DNA from: DATILL01 sp035476575
Lineage (GTDB): Bacteria; Actinomycetota; Actinomycetes; Mycobacteriales; JACQDL01
Assembly: GCA_035476575.1 (NCBI GenBank)
Contig: DATILL010000124.1
Location: 37,248-101,247, forward strand
Direction: 5' to 3'
DNA length: 64,000 nt
Part shown: piece by piece, positions 37,910-46,808 of the stretch
How the letters are laid out: each line of letters begins with the position of its first letter
Position numbering within the stretch: the stretch's first letter is position 1
The notes under the pieces: model-generated
The model's input: the letters and a program-made list of their open reading frames with translations, nothing else
Database searches by the model: none
Told to the model about the DNA's origin: nothing
Translations under genes and position numbers: made by a program

Positions 37910-38980
37910 ATGAACGGGGACGCGGTGATCGAGGTCACCGGGCTGCGCAAGTCGTTTCGCGGTGTCCGGCACGGCCGGCGGGTCGCCGTGGACGGGCTCG
38001 ACATGGCGGTGCCGGCCGGCGGGGTGCACGGTTTCCTCGGGCCGAACGGGTCGGGCAAGACCACCACGATCCGGATGCTGCTCGGGCTGGTCCGGGCGGA
38101 CGCCGGCCAGATGCGGATGCTCGGCGAGCCGGTGCCACGGCGGCTGCCGGGCGTGCTGCGCCAGGTCGGCGCGATCGTGGAGCAGCCGCGGTTCTTCCCG
38201 GCGTTCTCCGGCCGGCGCAACCTGCGGCTGCTGGCCGCGCAGGCCGGCCTGCCGAGGTCGCGGGTCGAGGAGGTGCTGGAGCAGGTCGGGCTGCGGGATC
38301 GCGGCAAGGACCGCTACAAGGGCTACTCGCTGGGCATGAAGCAGCGGCTCGCGGTGGCCGCCGCGCTGCTCAAGGCGCCCCGGCTGCTGATCCTGGACGA
38401 GCCGATGAACGGCCTGGACCCGGCCGGTATCCGGGAGATGCGCGAGATGATGCGCCAGGTGACCGGGGCCGGCGCCAGCGTGCTGCTGTCCAGCCACATC
38501 CTGGCCGAGGTGCAGCAGGTGTGCGACTCGGTGTCGATCATCAACAGGGGCCAGCACGTGCGGTCGGGGTCGGTGGCCGAGGTGCTGGCCAGCCGGCCCA
38601 CGGGCGAGGTCCGGGTGCGGCTGACCGACCTGGACGACGGCGGCCGGATCCTCGCCGAGGGGGGCTTCACGGTCCGCCGGGAGGGCGACCACCTGCTGGT
38701 GTCCGGGGTCGAGGACCCGGCCCAGGTGACCAGGCGGCTGGCTCAGCGTGGGCGGTACCTGTCCGAGCTGGTCCCCGTTCGGGCCGACCTGGAGAGCGTC
38801 TTCCTCGAGCTCACCGGGGACGGCCCACCGCCAGGGACGCCGCCGGGCCCACCGCCGGACCTCACGCCGGGCACATCTCCGGTCCGGCCGATGGGCGTAC
38901 CGGGGACGCCGCCGGAGCCACCCCCCGCCCCGCCGGATCGGCCGACCGGCGCCGTACCGGCCGGAGAGGTGGGTCCGTGA
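37910..38980 (+). CDS. ABC-2 type transporter ATP-binding protein
   Basis: The 356-residue ATPase has Walker A 'LGPNGSGKTTTIRM', signature 'YSLGMKQRLAVAAAL', Walker B 'LLILDEPMNGLDPAG' and switch 'LLSSHILAEV'. The domain order (N-terminal ATPase, C-terminal 'RVRLTDLDDGGRILAEGGFT' regulatory part) fits CcmA-type export ATPases. The last 60 residues are a Pro/Gly/Thr-rich tail (GTPPGPPPDLTPGTSPVRP). GGGAGAGG precedes ATG 37910. It is co-translated with the permease through a GTGA overlap. Confidence 0.88.
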   Translation: MNGDAVIEVTGLRKSFRGVRHGRRVAVDGLDMAVPAGGVHGFLGPNGSGKTTTIRMLLGLVRADAGQMRMLGEPVPRRLPGVLRQVGAIVEQPRFFPAFSGRRNLRLLAAQAGLPRSRVEEVLEQVGLRDRGKDRYKGYSLGMKQRLAVAAALLKAPRLLILDEPMNGLDPAGIREMREMMRQVTGAGASVLLSSHILAEVQQVCDSVSIINRGQHVRSGSVAEVLASRPTGEVRVRLTDLDDGGRILAEGGFTVRREGDHLLVSGVEDPAQVTRRLAQRGRYLSELVPVRADLESVFLELTGDGPPPGTPPGPPPDLTPGTSPVRPMGVPGTPPEPPPAPPDRPTGAVPAGEVGP

Positions 38981-39915
38981 GGCTGACCGCTGTGGAGCTA
39001 CGCCGGCTGCTCGCCCGGCGGCTGACCCGGATCATGCTGCTGTTCGTGCTGGGGGTGCTGGCGGTCATCGTCGGCAAGACAGCGTACGACTCGCACCAGT
39101 ACACCCCCGGCCAGGTCGCCGCCGCGCAGGTGCAGGCCGCGCAGGAGGTCGAGCAGTGGCGGGCCGAATGCCGCCGTAACGCGCCGCCCGAGGAGCAGCT
39201 CACCTGCGACCAGATCCAGCCGCCCGAGCTGCGGTACCTGCTCCCTACGTTCCGGTTCGCCGAAAGCGCGGTCCCGCTGGTGGAGGGGCTGGCGGTGGCG
39301 CTCGGGCTGTTCGGCTTCGTCGTCGGTGCCGGCTTCCTTGGCGCCGAGTGGAGCGCGGGCACGCTCGCCCAGCAGCTCGTCTGGGAGCCGCGCCGGCTGT
39401 TGGTGCTGGCGGGCAAGGCGGCTGCGCTGGTGCTCGGCGTCGGCGCGGTCGCGGCGGTCATGCTGGCGGCCGAGATCGGCGGGCTGTACGGCGTGGCGCG
39501 CTACCGTGGCACGCTGGAGGGTACGACGGCGGGGGTGGTCCGCTCGGTCGTCCTGCTCGGCGGCCGGGGGGTGCTGCTCGCCGTCGGTACGGCGCTGGCC
39601 GGCTTCGCGATCGCTGGCGCCCTGCGCAGCACGAGCGGCGCGCTGGGGGTTGGCTTCGCCTACTTCGTGGCCGGCGAGATCGCCGTACGCAACTTCTTCC
39701 CGCGCTCCCAGCCGTGGCTGCTGACCAGCAACGTCGCGGCCTGGATGGACAAGCGGTTCGAGTGGTACCCGCCGCCGTGCACCACCTGCGCCAACCCGGG
39801 CGACCAGCAGGTCATGGTGGTGACGCTGAGCCACGCGGCGGCGTACCTCGGCATGCTGGTGGTGGCGGCGCTGCTGGTGTCCGGGCTGCTCTTCCGCAGC
39901 CGCGACGTGACCTGA
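38977..39915 (+). CDS. ABC-2 type transporter permease
   Basis: The 312-residue permease starts at GTG inside the stop of the ATPase gene. It has an N-terminal helix, a long external loop with two Cys (about residues 40-95), and five more helices, with 'GAEWSAGTLAQQLVWEPRRL' as the ATPase-coupling region. An outer segment 'YPPPCTTCANPGDQ' has a CxxC pair. Such ATPase/permease pairs export drugs, lipids or peptides; the substrate is unknown. Confidence 0.82.
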   Translation: MRLTAVELRRLLARRLTRIMLLFVLGVLAVIVGKTAYDSHQYTPGQVAAAQVQAAQEVEQWRAECRRNAPPEEQLTCDQIQPPELRYLLPTFRFAESAVPLVEGLAVALGLFGFVVGAGFLGAEWSAGTLAQQLVWEPRRLLVLAGKAAALVLGVGAVAAVMLAAEIGGLYGVARYRGTLEGTTAGVVRSVVLLGGRGVLLAVGTALAGFAIAGALRSTSGALGVGFAYFVAGEIAVRNFFPRSQPWLLTSNVAAWMDKRFEWYPPPCTTCANPGDQQVMVVTLSHAAAYLGMLVVAALLVSGLLFRSRDVT

Positions 39916-39928
39916 CCCACCCGCCCCC

Positions 39929-40115
39929 GTGTGGTCACCTCTCGGCGTTGTGGTCACCTGTCGTTGCCTCCGCAGCCCGTGTGGTCACCTACCGGCGTTG
40001 TGGTCACCTGTCGTTCTCCGCGCCGCCCGTGTGGTCACCACTCGGCGTTGTGGTCACCTGTCGTTGCCTCAGCACCCCAAGAGGTCACCACACGGCGCAT
40101 AGGTGACCACACGTC
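39929..40115. repeat. GGTNACC repeat array, four units (copy d)
   Basis: Three forward units and one inverted unit. The cores start at 39933, 39952, 39983, 40002, 40033, 40052, 40083 and 40102: spacing 19 and 31 alternately. The array begins 14 bases after the permease stop and ends about 50 bases before glgX. Unit sequence: GTGTGGTCACCTCTCGGCGT, then TGTGGTCACCTGTCGTTGCC and about 10 less conserved bases. Confidence 0.92.
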
Positions 40116-40165
40116 GTAGCGGATCGGACTACGGGCACGTTCACGGAGTGCGCGAGGATGTCTCG

Positions 40166-42364
40166 GTGCGACGACCGTGGCCTGGCAAACCCCACCCTCT
40201 CGGCGCCAACTGGGACGGCGAAGGCACCAACTTCGCCCTCTGGAGCGTCGGGGCGCACGCCGTCCAGGTGTGCCTGTTCGACGACGACGGCACCGAGACC
40301 CGGATCGACCTGGAGGACTCGACCTACCACATCTGGCACGGCTACCTGCCGCAGATCGGGCCGGGCCAGCGCTACGGCTACCGGGTCCACGGGCCGTACG
40401 ACCCCCGCTGGGGCATGCGCCACAACCCGGCCAAGCTGCTGCTCGACCCGTACGCGAAGGCGATCGACGGCGACCTGGCGCCGCACGACGCCGTCCTCGG
40501 GCACGTCGACGACCCGCGCCGCGGGCCGGCCGACCGGCGCGACTCGGCGCCGTACGTCCCCCGCTCGGTGGTGGTGCACGACCTGTTCCCATGGGGGCAC
40601 GACCACCGGCCGATGGTGCCGTGGGAGGACACCGTCATCTACGAGCTGCACACACGCGGCTTCACCATGCGCCATCCCGGCATCCCCGAGCACCTGCGCG
40701 GCACCTACGCCGGGCTGGCCCAGCCGGCCGTGATCGAGCACCTGCGCGACCTCGGCGTGACGGCGGTCGAGCTGCTGCCGGTGCACCACTTCGTCAGCGA
40801 GCCGGAGCTGGTCCGCCGCGGCCTGACGAACTACTGGGGCTACAACACGATCGGCTACTTCGCGCCGCACGCGGCGTACAGCTCGACCGGCGGCCGGGGC
40901 GAGCAGGTGCGCGAGTTCAAGGCGATGGTGCGGGCGCTGCACGCGGCCGGGATCGAGGTGATCCTGGACGTGGTCTACAACCACACGGCCGAGGGCGCCG
41001 AAGGCGGGCCGACGCTGTGCTTCCGCGGCATCGACAACCCAGGCTACTACCGGCTCGCCGCGGATGACCCGGCCCAGTACACCGACTACACCGGCTGCGG
41101 CAACACCCTGGACGCACGGCACCCGTACGTGCTGCAGCTCATGATGGACTCGCTGCGCTACTGGGTGACCGAGATGCACGTCGACGGGTTCCGCTTCGAC
41201 CTGGCCAGCGCGCTCGCCCGGTCGCTGCACGACGTCGACATGCTGTCGGCGTTCTTCGACGTGATCCACCAGGATCCGGTGGTCTCGCAGGTGAAGCTGA
41301 TCGCCGAGCCGTGGGACGTCGGCCCGGGCGGCTACCAGGTCGGCGAGTTCCCTCCACTGTGGACGGAGTGGAACGGCCGGTACCGCGACACGGTGCGCTC
41401 GTTCTGGGCCGGCGACCGGATCGGCGTGCGCGACCTCGGCTACCGGCTGACCGGGTCGTCCGACCTGTACGCCGACGACGGCCGCCGCCCGTTCGCCTCG
41501 ATCAACTTCGTGACCTGCCACGACGGGTTCCCGCTCCGCGACCTCACGACGTACCAGGAGAAGCACAACGAGGCGAACGGCGAGCAGAACCGCGACGGCA
41601 CCGACGACAACCGGGGCTGGAACTGCGGTGTCGAGGGTGAGACCGACGACCCGGCGGTGAACGTGCTGCGCCGCCGGCAGGCCCGCAACCTGCTTGCCAC
41701 CCTGCTGCTGTCCACCGGCGTGCCGATGCTGCTGGCCGGCGACGAGCTGTGGCGCACCCAGGACGGCAACAACAACGCGTACTGCCAGGACAACGACCTG
41801 TCCTACGTCGACTGGACGGGGGTCGGCGACGCTGGGCCGGTGGACGCGGCGCTGGCGGACCCCAGGCCGGCGAGCGCCGCGCTGGCGAACGCGGCGCAGG
41901 CGAACGCGGCGGCGATGCGGTCCTTCGTACGGCGGCTGGTCGCGCTGCGGCGCGGTTCGCCGGTGCTGCGGCAGCGGGCGTTCTTCGAGGGACGGCCCGT
42001 GCCGGACGGCGACGGCTGCAAGGACCTCACGTGGTTCCACCCGGACGGGCGGGAGATGTCGGTGGACGACTGGTTCGACCCGTCGGTCGGCACGATCGGG
42101 ATGTACCTCGACGGGCGCGGGCTGCGGCACCGGGGCCCGCGGGGCGAGCACATCGTTGACGACTCCTACCTGCTGGTGCTGCACGCCGGCCCGGAGGACC
42201 GCATGTTCGCGCTGCCGGCCGCCCCGTGGGCCGAGGCGTACGACGTGATCGTTGACACAACCTGCGAGGACGGCGAGCCGCCGGCTGGCCAGCCGCCGTG
42301 CCCGGGCGGGCTTGACCTGCCGCTGACCGCCCGGTCCGTCGTCCTGCTGCGGGTACGCCGGTAA
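40166..42364 (+). CDS. glgX: Glycogen debranching enzyme GlgX
   Basis: The 732-residue GH13 isoamylase-type enzyme cleaves alpha-1,6 branches of glycogen. It has an N-terminal CBM48 ('HPLGANWDGEGTNFALWSVG') and the catalytic barrel with 'VVYNHTAEG', nucleophile Asp in 'GFRFDLASAL', acid Glu in 'KLIAEPWDVG' and Asp in 'FVTCHDGFPL'. GTG 40166 follows GAGG and just precedes 'RRPWPGKPHPLGA'; the frame is open upstream through the repeat array. It works with GlgP at 50 kb in glycogen turnover. Confidence 0.93.
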   Translation: MRRPWPGKPHPLGANWDGEGTNFALWSVGAHAVQVCLFDDDGTETRIDLEDSTYHIWHGYLPQIGPGQRYGYRVHGPYDPRWGMRHNPAKLLLDPYAKAIDGDLAPHDAVLGHVDDPRRGPADRRDSAPYVPRSVVVHDLFPWGHDHRPMVPWEDTVIYELHTRGFTMRHPGIPEHLRGTYAGLAQPAVIEHLRDLGVTAVELLPVHHFVSEPELVRRGLTNYWGYNTIGYFAPHAAYSSTGGRGEQVREFKAMVRALHAAGIEVILDVVYNHTAEGAEGGPTLCFRGIDNPGYYRLAADDPAQYTDYTGCGNTLDARHPYVLQLMMDSLRYWVTEMHVDGFRFDLASALARSLHDVDMLSAFFDVIHQDPVVSQVKLIAEPWDVGPGGYQVGEFPPLWTEWNGRYRDTVRSFWAGDRIGVRDLGYRLTGSSDLYADDGRRPFASINFVTCHDGFPLRDLTTYQEKHNEANGEQNRDGTDDNRGWNCGVEGETDDPAVNVLRRRQARNLLATLLLSTGVPMLLAGDELWRTQDGNNNAYCQDNDLSYVDWTGVGDAGPVDAALADPRPASAALANAAQANAAAMRSFVRRLVALRRGSPVLRQRAFFEGRPVPDGDGCKDLTWFHPDGREMSVDDWFDPSVGTIGMYLDGRGLRHRGPRGEHIVDDSYLLVLHAGPEDRMFALPAAPWAEAYDVIVDTTCEDGEPPAGQPPCPGGLDLPLTARSVVLLRVRR

Positions 42365-42698
42365 GGGCGCCCCGCCGCGCGCGGACCGTGGCGACGAACC
42401 GCCGTCGCGTCGTCAGGCAGACCTGTCTGCCCAGGTCAGAGGCCATCTGACCGATTAATCACGACGTACAATCTGCTGCGCTCTAGATGATCTGCCAGGC
42501 CAGCGACATCGGGTCGCCAGCTCTCCCTCGTTTTCGATACGGTACGGACAGTATCAATTTGGTCGGAGAGATGAGTGCCGTGGATCCTGGACGCAGATAT
42601 GTCGCATATGTATCGACCGCGGATATTCCTAACGGCCATCGGGCCGGTCAGGATGGCCCGGCACAACACGGTAACCGTGTAGTTCTCGCGGAAGGATC
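42365..42698. other. AT-richer intergenic region with a candidate operator
   Basis: The 334 bases before the TetR gene are clearly less GC-rich than the neighbours. GATAC, 10 bases, GTATC (42536-42555) forms an inverted repeat that could be a TetR operator. A 71-codon plus-strand frame (42487-42702) has no ribosome site and is not called. Confidence 0.4.
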
Positions 42699-43346
42699 GT
42701 GACGCAGATGACCCAGCCATCCCGGGGCCGTCCCCGCTCCCCTCAGGTCGACGCGACGGTGTTGAATGCCATTCGCGCCCTGATGGCCGAGGTGGGCTAC
42801 AACCGGGTGACCATCGAACAAATCGCGGCCCGGGCGGGGGTGGGCAAGACGGCAATCTACCGGCGGTGGCGCACCAAGGGCCAGATCGTGCTCACGGCGA
42901 TCGGGCCGAACCTGCGGATGAGCACCCCGAGCGACACCGGCAGCCTGGCCGGCGACCTCGAGGCCATCACCAGGGACATCGTGGGCCGGCTCACCTCGCC
43001 GGGCGCCGGCTGGGCGCTGCCCGGGCTGGTCTCGGACGCGAACGACAACGAGGAGCTGGCGATCCAGCTCAAGGAGGAGTACATCGCCTTGGAGCGCGCC
43101 GTCGTGGGCGCGCTGCTCGACCGGGCGGTCGCCCGCGGCGAGCTGGCCGCCCGGCCCGACGTCAACGTGGTGTACATGGTGCTGCAGGGCGCGGTGTTCA
43201 ACGGGGTGTTCGTCTCGCGGACGGGGGTGACCCCCGGGCTGCCCGGCCAGCTCGCCCGCATGGTGTCCAACGACCTGCTCGGCAAGCCCTCGTCGCCCGG
43301 ACGCCGACCGCCCCGCGGCCGAGGCCCCAAGGGCCCCGGCCGGTAA
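42699..43346 (+). CDS. TetR/AcrR family transcriptional regulator
   Basis: This 215-residue regulator has the N-terminal helix-turn-helix 'NRVTIEQIAARAGVGKTAIY' followed by RRW, and a C-terminal TetR_C ligand domain of the AcrR C6 type ('WALPGLVSDANDNEELAIQL'). The GTG start follows GAAGGA. The basic tail (PGRRPPRGRGPKGPGR) may add DNA contact. No target pump is adjacent, so it may act on itself or elsewhere. Confidence 0.85.
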   Translation: MTQMTQPSRGRPRSPQVDATVLNAIRALMAEVGYNRVTIEQIAARAGVGKTAIYRRWRTKGQIVLTAIGPNLRMSTPSDTGSLAGDLEAITRDIVGRLTSPGAGWALPGLVSDANDNEELAIQLKEEYIALERAVVGALLDRAVARGELAARPDVNVVYMVLQGAVFNGVFVSRTGVTPGLPGQLARMVSNDLLGKPSSPGRRPPRGRGPKGPGR

Positions 43347-43397
43347 CCACCACCTGGGGTGAGGGTGGACCTGTTGGGTCCAGCAGGGTTGCCTAGG

Positions 43398-43739
43398 TCA
43401 CGGCAGCCGACACGACCTCGCGGCGTGTTCTATCGCTGGTCGGGGTGGTTGTGGGGAGTGGCTGGTGGTGTAGGACAGGCCGGCCATGCCGCGGGGGGCG
43501 CCGAGGCCGTCGATGATCCTCGCGATCACGTCGTAGGCCTGGACCTGGCGGCCGTGGATGATCGCGGAGACCTCGGGCTGTGACTGTCCGGTGAGGGCGG
43601 CGATGTGCTGCTGGGTGTAGCCGTGGGTTTGCAGCAGGCGGTAGAGGCGGGTGATGTCGCGTTCGGCCACGGCTGGTCGCATGTCTGGCTCCTGCCAGAT
43701 CCGTGGGTCCGGTCGCTGGGGCATGTGGTAGACCCCCAT
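43398..43739 (-). CDS. Helix-turn-helix (XRE) protein, short form
   Basis: The 113-residue protein contains the XRE domain found at the N-terminus of actinomycete XRE-TPR regulators: 'DITRLYRLLQTHGYTQQHIA' and 'LTGQSQPEVSAIIHGRQVQA' then 'VIARIIDGLGAPRGMAGL'. Relatives continue into a TPR domain of about 300 residues; here only 28 unrelated residues follow, so it is truncated or is a natural stand-alone HTH. AGGAG 7 bases upstream supports ATG 43739. Confidence 0.65.
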   Translation of the reverse strand: MGVYHMPQRPDPRIWQEPDMRPAVAERDITRLYRLLQTHGYTQQHIAALTGQSQPEVSAIIHGRQVQAYDVIARIIDGLGAPRGMAGLSYTTSHSPQPPRPAIEHAARSCRLP

Positions 43740-44275
43740 TGGTGTCTCCTGGGTGGTGGGGTCGGTTGGCCGTGGGCTGGGGCGGCCGGGCCGGCGCCAC
43801 CGTCGCGGCTGGTGGGGCTGGTGGGGCGGGCCCGGCCTGTCTCATCCGGGCGGCGCCCCGCCCGGGTCGTCGTCACGGTCGCTCGGTCGTCGTCGGGGCT
43901 GTCCGGTAGCGCCGCGCCGAGCCGGACCAGCCCGGAAAGCCCGAACGCGATCGCGCAGGCCTCGACCAGCGCCCCGTACCCCGGCCGGCATCCACCTTCC
44001 GGCACCGGCCCGGCCTCGGCCGTGTCCGGGAACAGCTGCCCGAGCAGGTCCTCGGTGAGCATCACCGTGCCGGGCCGCCACCCGGGCAGGTGCCGCCGCG
44101 GCACCGCGCACCGCCCGGCGTCCCGCGGCACCGGCAGCCAGCCCTGAAGCGCCCGGCGCACCCCGGGCGCCACCTCCCGACCCGGGAACACCCGGCACAC
44201 CGGCTGCTCCCACAGGTCGCGGTCGGGGCGCTCGGGGCGCTGCCGGCTCGGGCCGGAGGGCTCGGCGGTGTCCAT
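43526..44275 (-). CDS. Hypothetical protein
   Basis: The first 150 or so codons (from 'MDTAEPSGPSRQRPERPDRD' to 'ACAIAFGLSGLVRLGAALP') have very high G/C at third positions and natural composition ('LWEQPVCRVFPGREVAPGVR'), so the region is coding. No family is recognised. The rest is a Pro/Thr-rich tail that overlaps the HTH gene by 214 bases in another frame, so the true end may be earlier through an unseen frameshift. Together with the HTH gene it looks like a small regulatory operon. Confidence 0.45.
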   Translation of the reverse strand: MDTAEPSGPSRQRPERPDRDLWEQPVCRVFPGREVAPGVRRALQGWLPVPRDAGRCAVPRRHLPGWRPGTVMLTEDLLGQLFPDTAEAGPVPEGGCRPGYGALVEACAIAFGLSGLVRLGAALPDSPDDDRATVTTTRAGRRPDETGRARPTSPTSRDGGAGPAAPAHGQPTPPPRRHQWGSTTCPSDRTHGSGRSQTCDQPWPNATSPASTACCKPTATPSSTSPPSPDSHSPRSPRSSTAARSRPTT

Positions 44276-44397
44276 CGGCTCTGTCGCTCCGTTCGGTGTC
44301 GTGGTGGCCCGGGTCACATGTGGCCCGGGCAGCGGTCCTTGGGTCAAGGAGCCCGGCGGCAACGCCAGCATTCGCCCCTTGGGGGTGCCGGCCGGAC

Positions 44398-45106
44398 TCA
44401 GCTCAAGGGCGGGTCGAGGCCGTGCGCGGCGAGCACCGCGCGGACCATGTCGGGGTCGGCGTCGGGCATGCCGTTCTGACGGAGCAGGAACGCGATGTCG
44501 GTGGCGGGCAGGCCGTGGTGCCCGGCGCAGGTCACGATCCAGTCCCGCAGGTCGGCCGGTACGGCGGGCGGCGTCGGCCCGGTACCGGCACGGGCCTGCC
44601 GAACGAGCGCGAGATACCCACACAACACGACGGAGCACCCGCAGCCGTGACACCGGCCGTCCGGCGTCGGGTGATGAACCAGCGAGACCTGCGCCGCCAG
44701 GTACCGCAGCCGATCCGCCGGCACGTCACAGAAGCAGTGCCCGCACGGCGCCCGACACACCCCGCAGAGCGCGGTCGTGTCCAGCTCCTCGGCTGCTGAG
44801 TCATCGCCCACGGCGGCCTCCGACGCGAGCGGGGCCGCCGCCCACCACCCACCCTCCAGAGAGAAGACGGTCGCGTCTTGCTCGTGATCCCAACCGGACG
44901 GGTCCACCCCCGAGCTCGGGGGGCGCCGAATCCACCACCTCACCCAGCGTCAGACCGGACAGATCGGCCCGGCGCCGCCGAGCCGGCGACGCCAGCCACC
45001 AGGTCGCCTCCCGCCAGTCGAGAGGTAATGCATTACCAGTTCCCCGGCCCGCTGAGGAGTCGCCGGGACATTCACCTTTCGGTGCGGGAGTCAGTTCGTT
45101 TGGCAT
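44398..45106 (-). CDS. Cys-rich hypothetical protein, probably frameshifted
   Basis: The frame at 44398-44943 encodes a Cys-rich core ('ALCGVCRAPCGHCFCDVPAD' and 'PDGRCHGCGCSVVLCGYL') that looks like a metal-binding knuckle. It has no proper start. The upstream stretch from ATG 45106 ('PNELTPAPKGECPGDS', 'LPLDWREATWWLASPARRRR', 'DLSGLTLGEVVDSAPP') lies in a different frame and runs into it at a run of six G (44918-44923). A one-base slip there would join them into a protein of about 235 residues. Either the gene is broken or the run was misread. It is divergent from the XRE-TPR regulator. Confidence 0.45.
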
Positions 45107-45227
45107 GGGTAGACGGTGGTCGTTCGGCCATTGTCGCCGAAAGTCATACGGGGGTCGCATCGGTCCGACGTATGGGGTGTGGCTATCAGGTCGGGTTAAC
45201 ATGCCGGGGAGGTTGGGAGGGGAGTTG

Positions 45228-46595
45228 GTGGACAACGCGCGGCTCGGCGCGCTCCTTGAGCAGGCCGGGGTCTCACATACGGCGCTGGCGAAGCGGGTGA
45301 GTGACGGCTGTGCCCGCCGTCGTGTGCCGCGGTCATACACGGCGACGTCGGTGGAGGGATGGCTGCGGGGCCGGACCCCGCAGGACCCGGCGCCCGTGGT
45401 GATCGCGGAGGTGCTCAGCGTGCGGCTGGGCCGGCCGGTGGGTGTGCTGGAGCTGGGGTTTGCGGTGACGCCGCTGCCGGAGCATCTGGGCCTGGGCTAC
45501 CCCGTCGCCGTACGGGATACCGTGGACGCGGTGGTTGCGATGTGGGAGGCCGACATGCTGCGCCGTGACTTCCTCGCCGGTGCCGGCGCGCTGGCCGGGG
45601 CGTTCTCCGCCCCGGTGCGGGACTGGCTGGTCGCCGGGCAGGAGAGCGTGGCGTTCTCCGGCACCGCCCGCCGGGTCGGCGCCACTGACGTGGACGTGTT
45701 GTGGTCGATGTGCCGCACCTTCCAGGAGGCCGACCGGCGCCTTGGCGGCGGGCACGCCCGGGCCACGCTGATGACCTACGCCCACGACCACGTCCGCCCG
45801 CTGCTGCACGCCTCCTACGACGACGCGGTTGGCCGCGACCTTTACCGCGCCACCGCGTGCCTGGTCGAGACCGGCGCGTTCATGGCCTTCGACACCGGCC
45901 GGCACGGCTTGGCCCAGCGGTACTACATCCAGGCGCTCCGGCTCGCTCAGGCAGCCGGCGACCACGTCCTCGGATCCTACGTCCTAGGCTCTATGTCGAT
46001 CATGGACCACCAGCTCGGTGATGGCCGGGAGGCGCTGGCCCAGGCCAGGGCCGGCCAGCGTGCCGCACTCGCCGGTCCACGCAAGTCCTACGCCGCCTAC
46101 TCGAAGTGCCTCGCGCAGGAGGCGAAGGCGCACGCCCTGCTCGCCGACCGGCCCGCCGCCGAGCAGGCGCTGGCCAAGGCCGAGACTGCCCTCGACCGGG
46201 TCCACCCGGAGGATGAGCCGTTCTGGGTGAGCGCTTACATCAGCGACTTCCACGCTGACGCTGCCTTTGCCGCCGCCGACCTCCGCCGAAGCGCCGACAC
46301 CCAGCGGCACGCAGCGCTGGCCTCCACGCCCGGCGACGGCAGGGAACGCCGCCGAGCCCTCGTGCTCGCCGCCGTCGCCGAGTCCCACCTGACCGGCGGA
46401 ACATCCGAGGTCGACGTCACCGAGTCCACCCGAGTCGCAAACGAGGCACTCGAGCTCGCCGCACGCATGGAGAGTGCGCGCGTCCTCGACCTCATCACCC
46501 ACCTCCGCCGTCGACTCGCCACCCAACACCCCACCCACCCCGACGCCCAGGCATTCGAAGACCGCGCCCGAGCACTCCTCCCCAACACCGCCTGA
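45228..46595 (+). CDS. XRE family regulator with TPR domain
   Basis: The 455-residue protein has an N-terminal HTH ('ARLGALLEQAGVSHTALAKR' and 'SVEGWLRGRTPQDPAPVVIA'), the linker 'EADMLRRDFLAGAGALAGAF' typical of NsdA-like Streptomyces regulators, and a long TPR region ('GRHGLAQRYYIQALRLAQAA', 'AHALLADRPAAEQALAKAET'). The RRDFLAG linker mimics a twin-arginine signal but is not one in this family. GTG 45228 follows GGGAGGGGAG; the frame is open far upstream without similarity. It lies directly before the RiPP operon and is its likely regulator. Confidence 0.75.
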   Translation: MDNARLGALLEQAGVSHTALAKRVSDGCARRRVPRSYTATSVEGWLRGRTPQDPAPVVIAEVLSVRLGRPVGVLELGFAVTPLPEHLGLGYPVAVRDTVDAVVAMWEADMLRRDFLAGAGALAGAFSAPVRDWLVAGQESVAFSGTARRVGATDVDVLWSMCRTFQEADRRLGGGHARATLMTYAHDHVRPLLHASYDDAVGRDLYRATACLVETGAFMAFDTGRHGLAQRYYIQALRLAQAAGDHVLGSYVLGSMSIMDHQLGDGREALAQARAGQRAALAGPRKSYAAYSKCLAQEAKAHALLADRPAAEQALAKAETALDRVHPEDEPFWVSAYISDFHADAAFAAADLRRSADTQRHAALASTPGDGRERRRALVLAAVAESHLTGGTSEVDVTESTRVANEALELAARMESARVLDLITHLRRRLATQHPTHPDAQAFEDRARALLPNTA

Positions 46596-46672
46596 CCCGC
46601 AGCCCACCGCCGCACTGACTGGCCGGCATATCATGCTCACGAGCTCACTCCATCGAGACACTGTCCGCCTAG

Positions 46673-46701
46673 TTCATGCCACCCGAAAGCTGCCCTAATA
46701 T
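46673..46701 (+). promoter_or_regulatory. Candidate promoter of the RiPP operon
   Basis: TAATAT at 46696-46701 is a good -10 hexamer in a GC-rich genome; TTCATG 17 bases before it is a weak -35. About 107 bases separate it from the precursor gene. The leader holds a small hairpin (CCGCGAC/GTCGCGG, 46728-46746). Confidence 0.3.
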
Positions 46702-46808
46702 CCGTTGCAGACATCGATCCCGAGGCGCCGCGACGTCCAGTCGCGGAGGGAGCGTTGTCGTGGTCATGATCAGGATGGCAACACCTCGCCGTGGAAGGAG
46801 GATCCCCG

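Noticed and set aside
31094..40115. GGTNACC arrays as simple transcription terminators
   Set aside because: Some copies are behind genes, but the four-unit array at 31.1 kb and the units at 8.88 and 52.68 kb lie between divergent starts.
42487..42702. 71-codon frame before the TetR gene
   Set aside because: No ribosome site, unlike-coding composition, and it overlaps the TetR start.
44268..45227. Long N-terminal extension of the XRE-TPR regulator frame
   Set aside because: The extension is Pro/Arg/Ser-rich, antisense to the Cys-rich gene, and a good ribosome site precedes GTG 45228.
45579..45640. Twin-arginine signal in the XRE-TPR protein (LRRDFLAGAGALAG)
   Set aside because: It is internal, after an HTH domain, and occurs in the linker of this regulator family.
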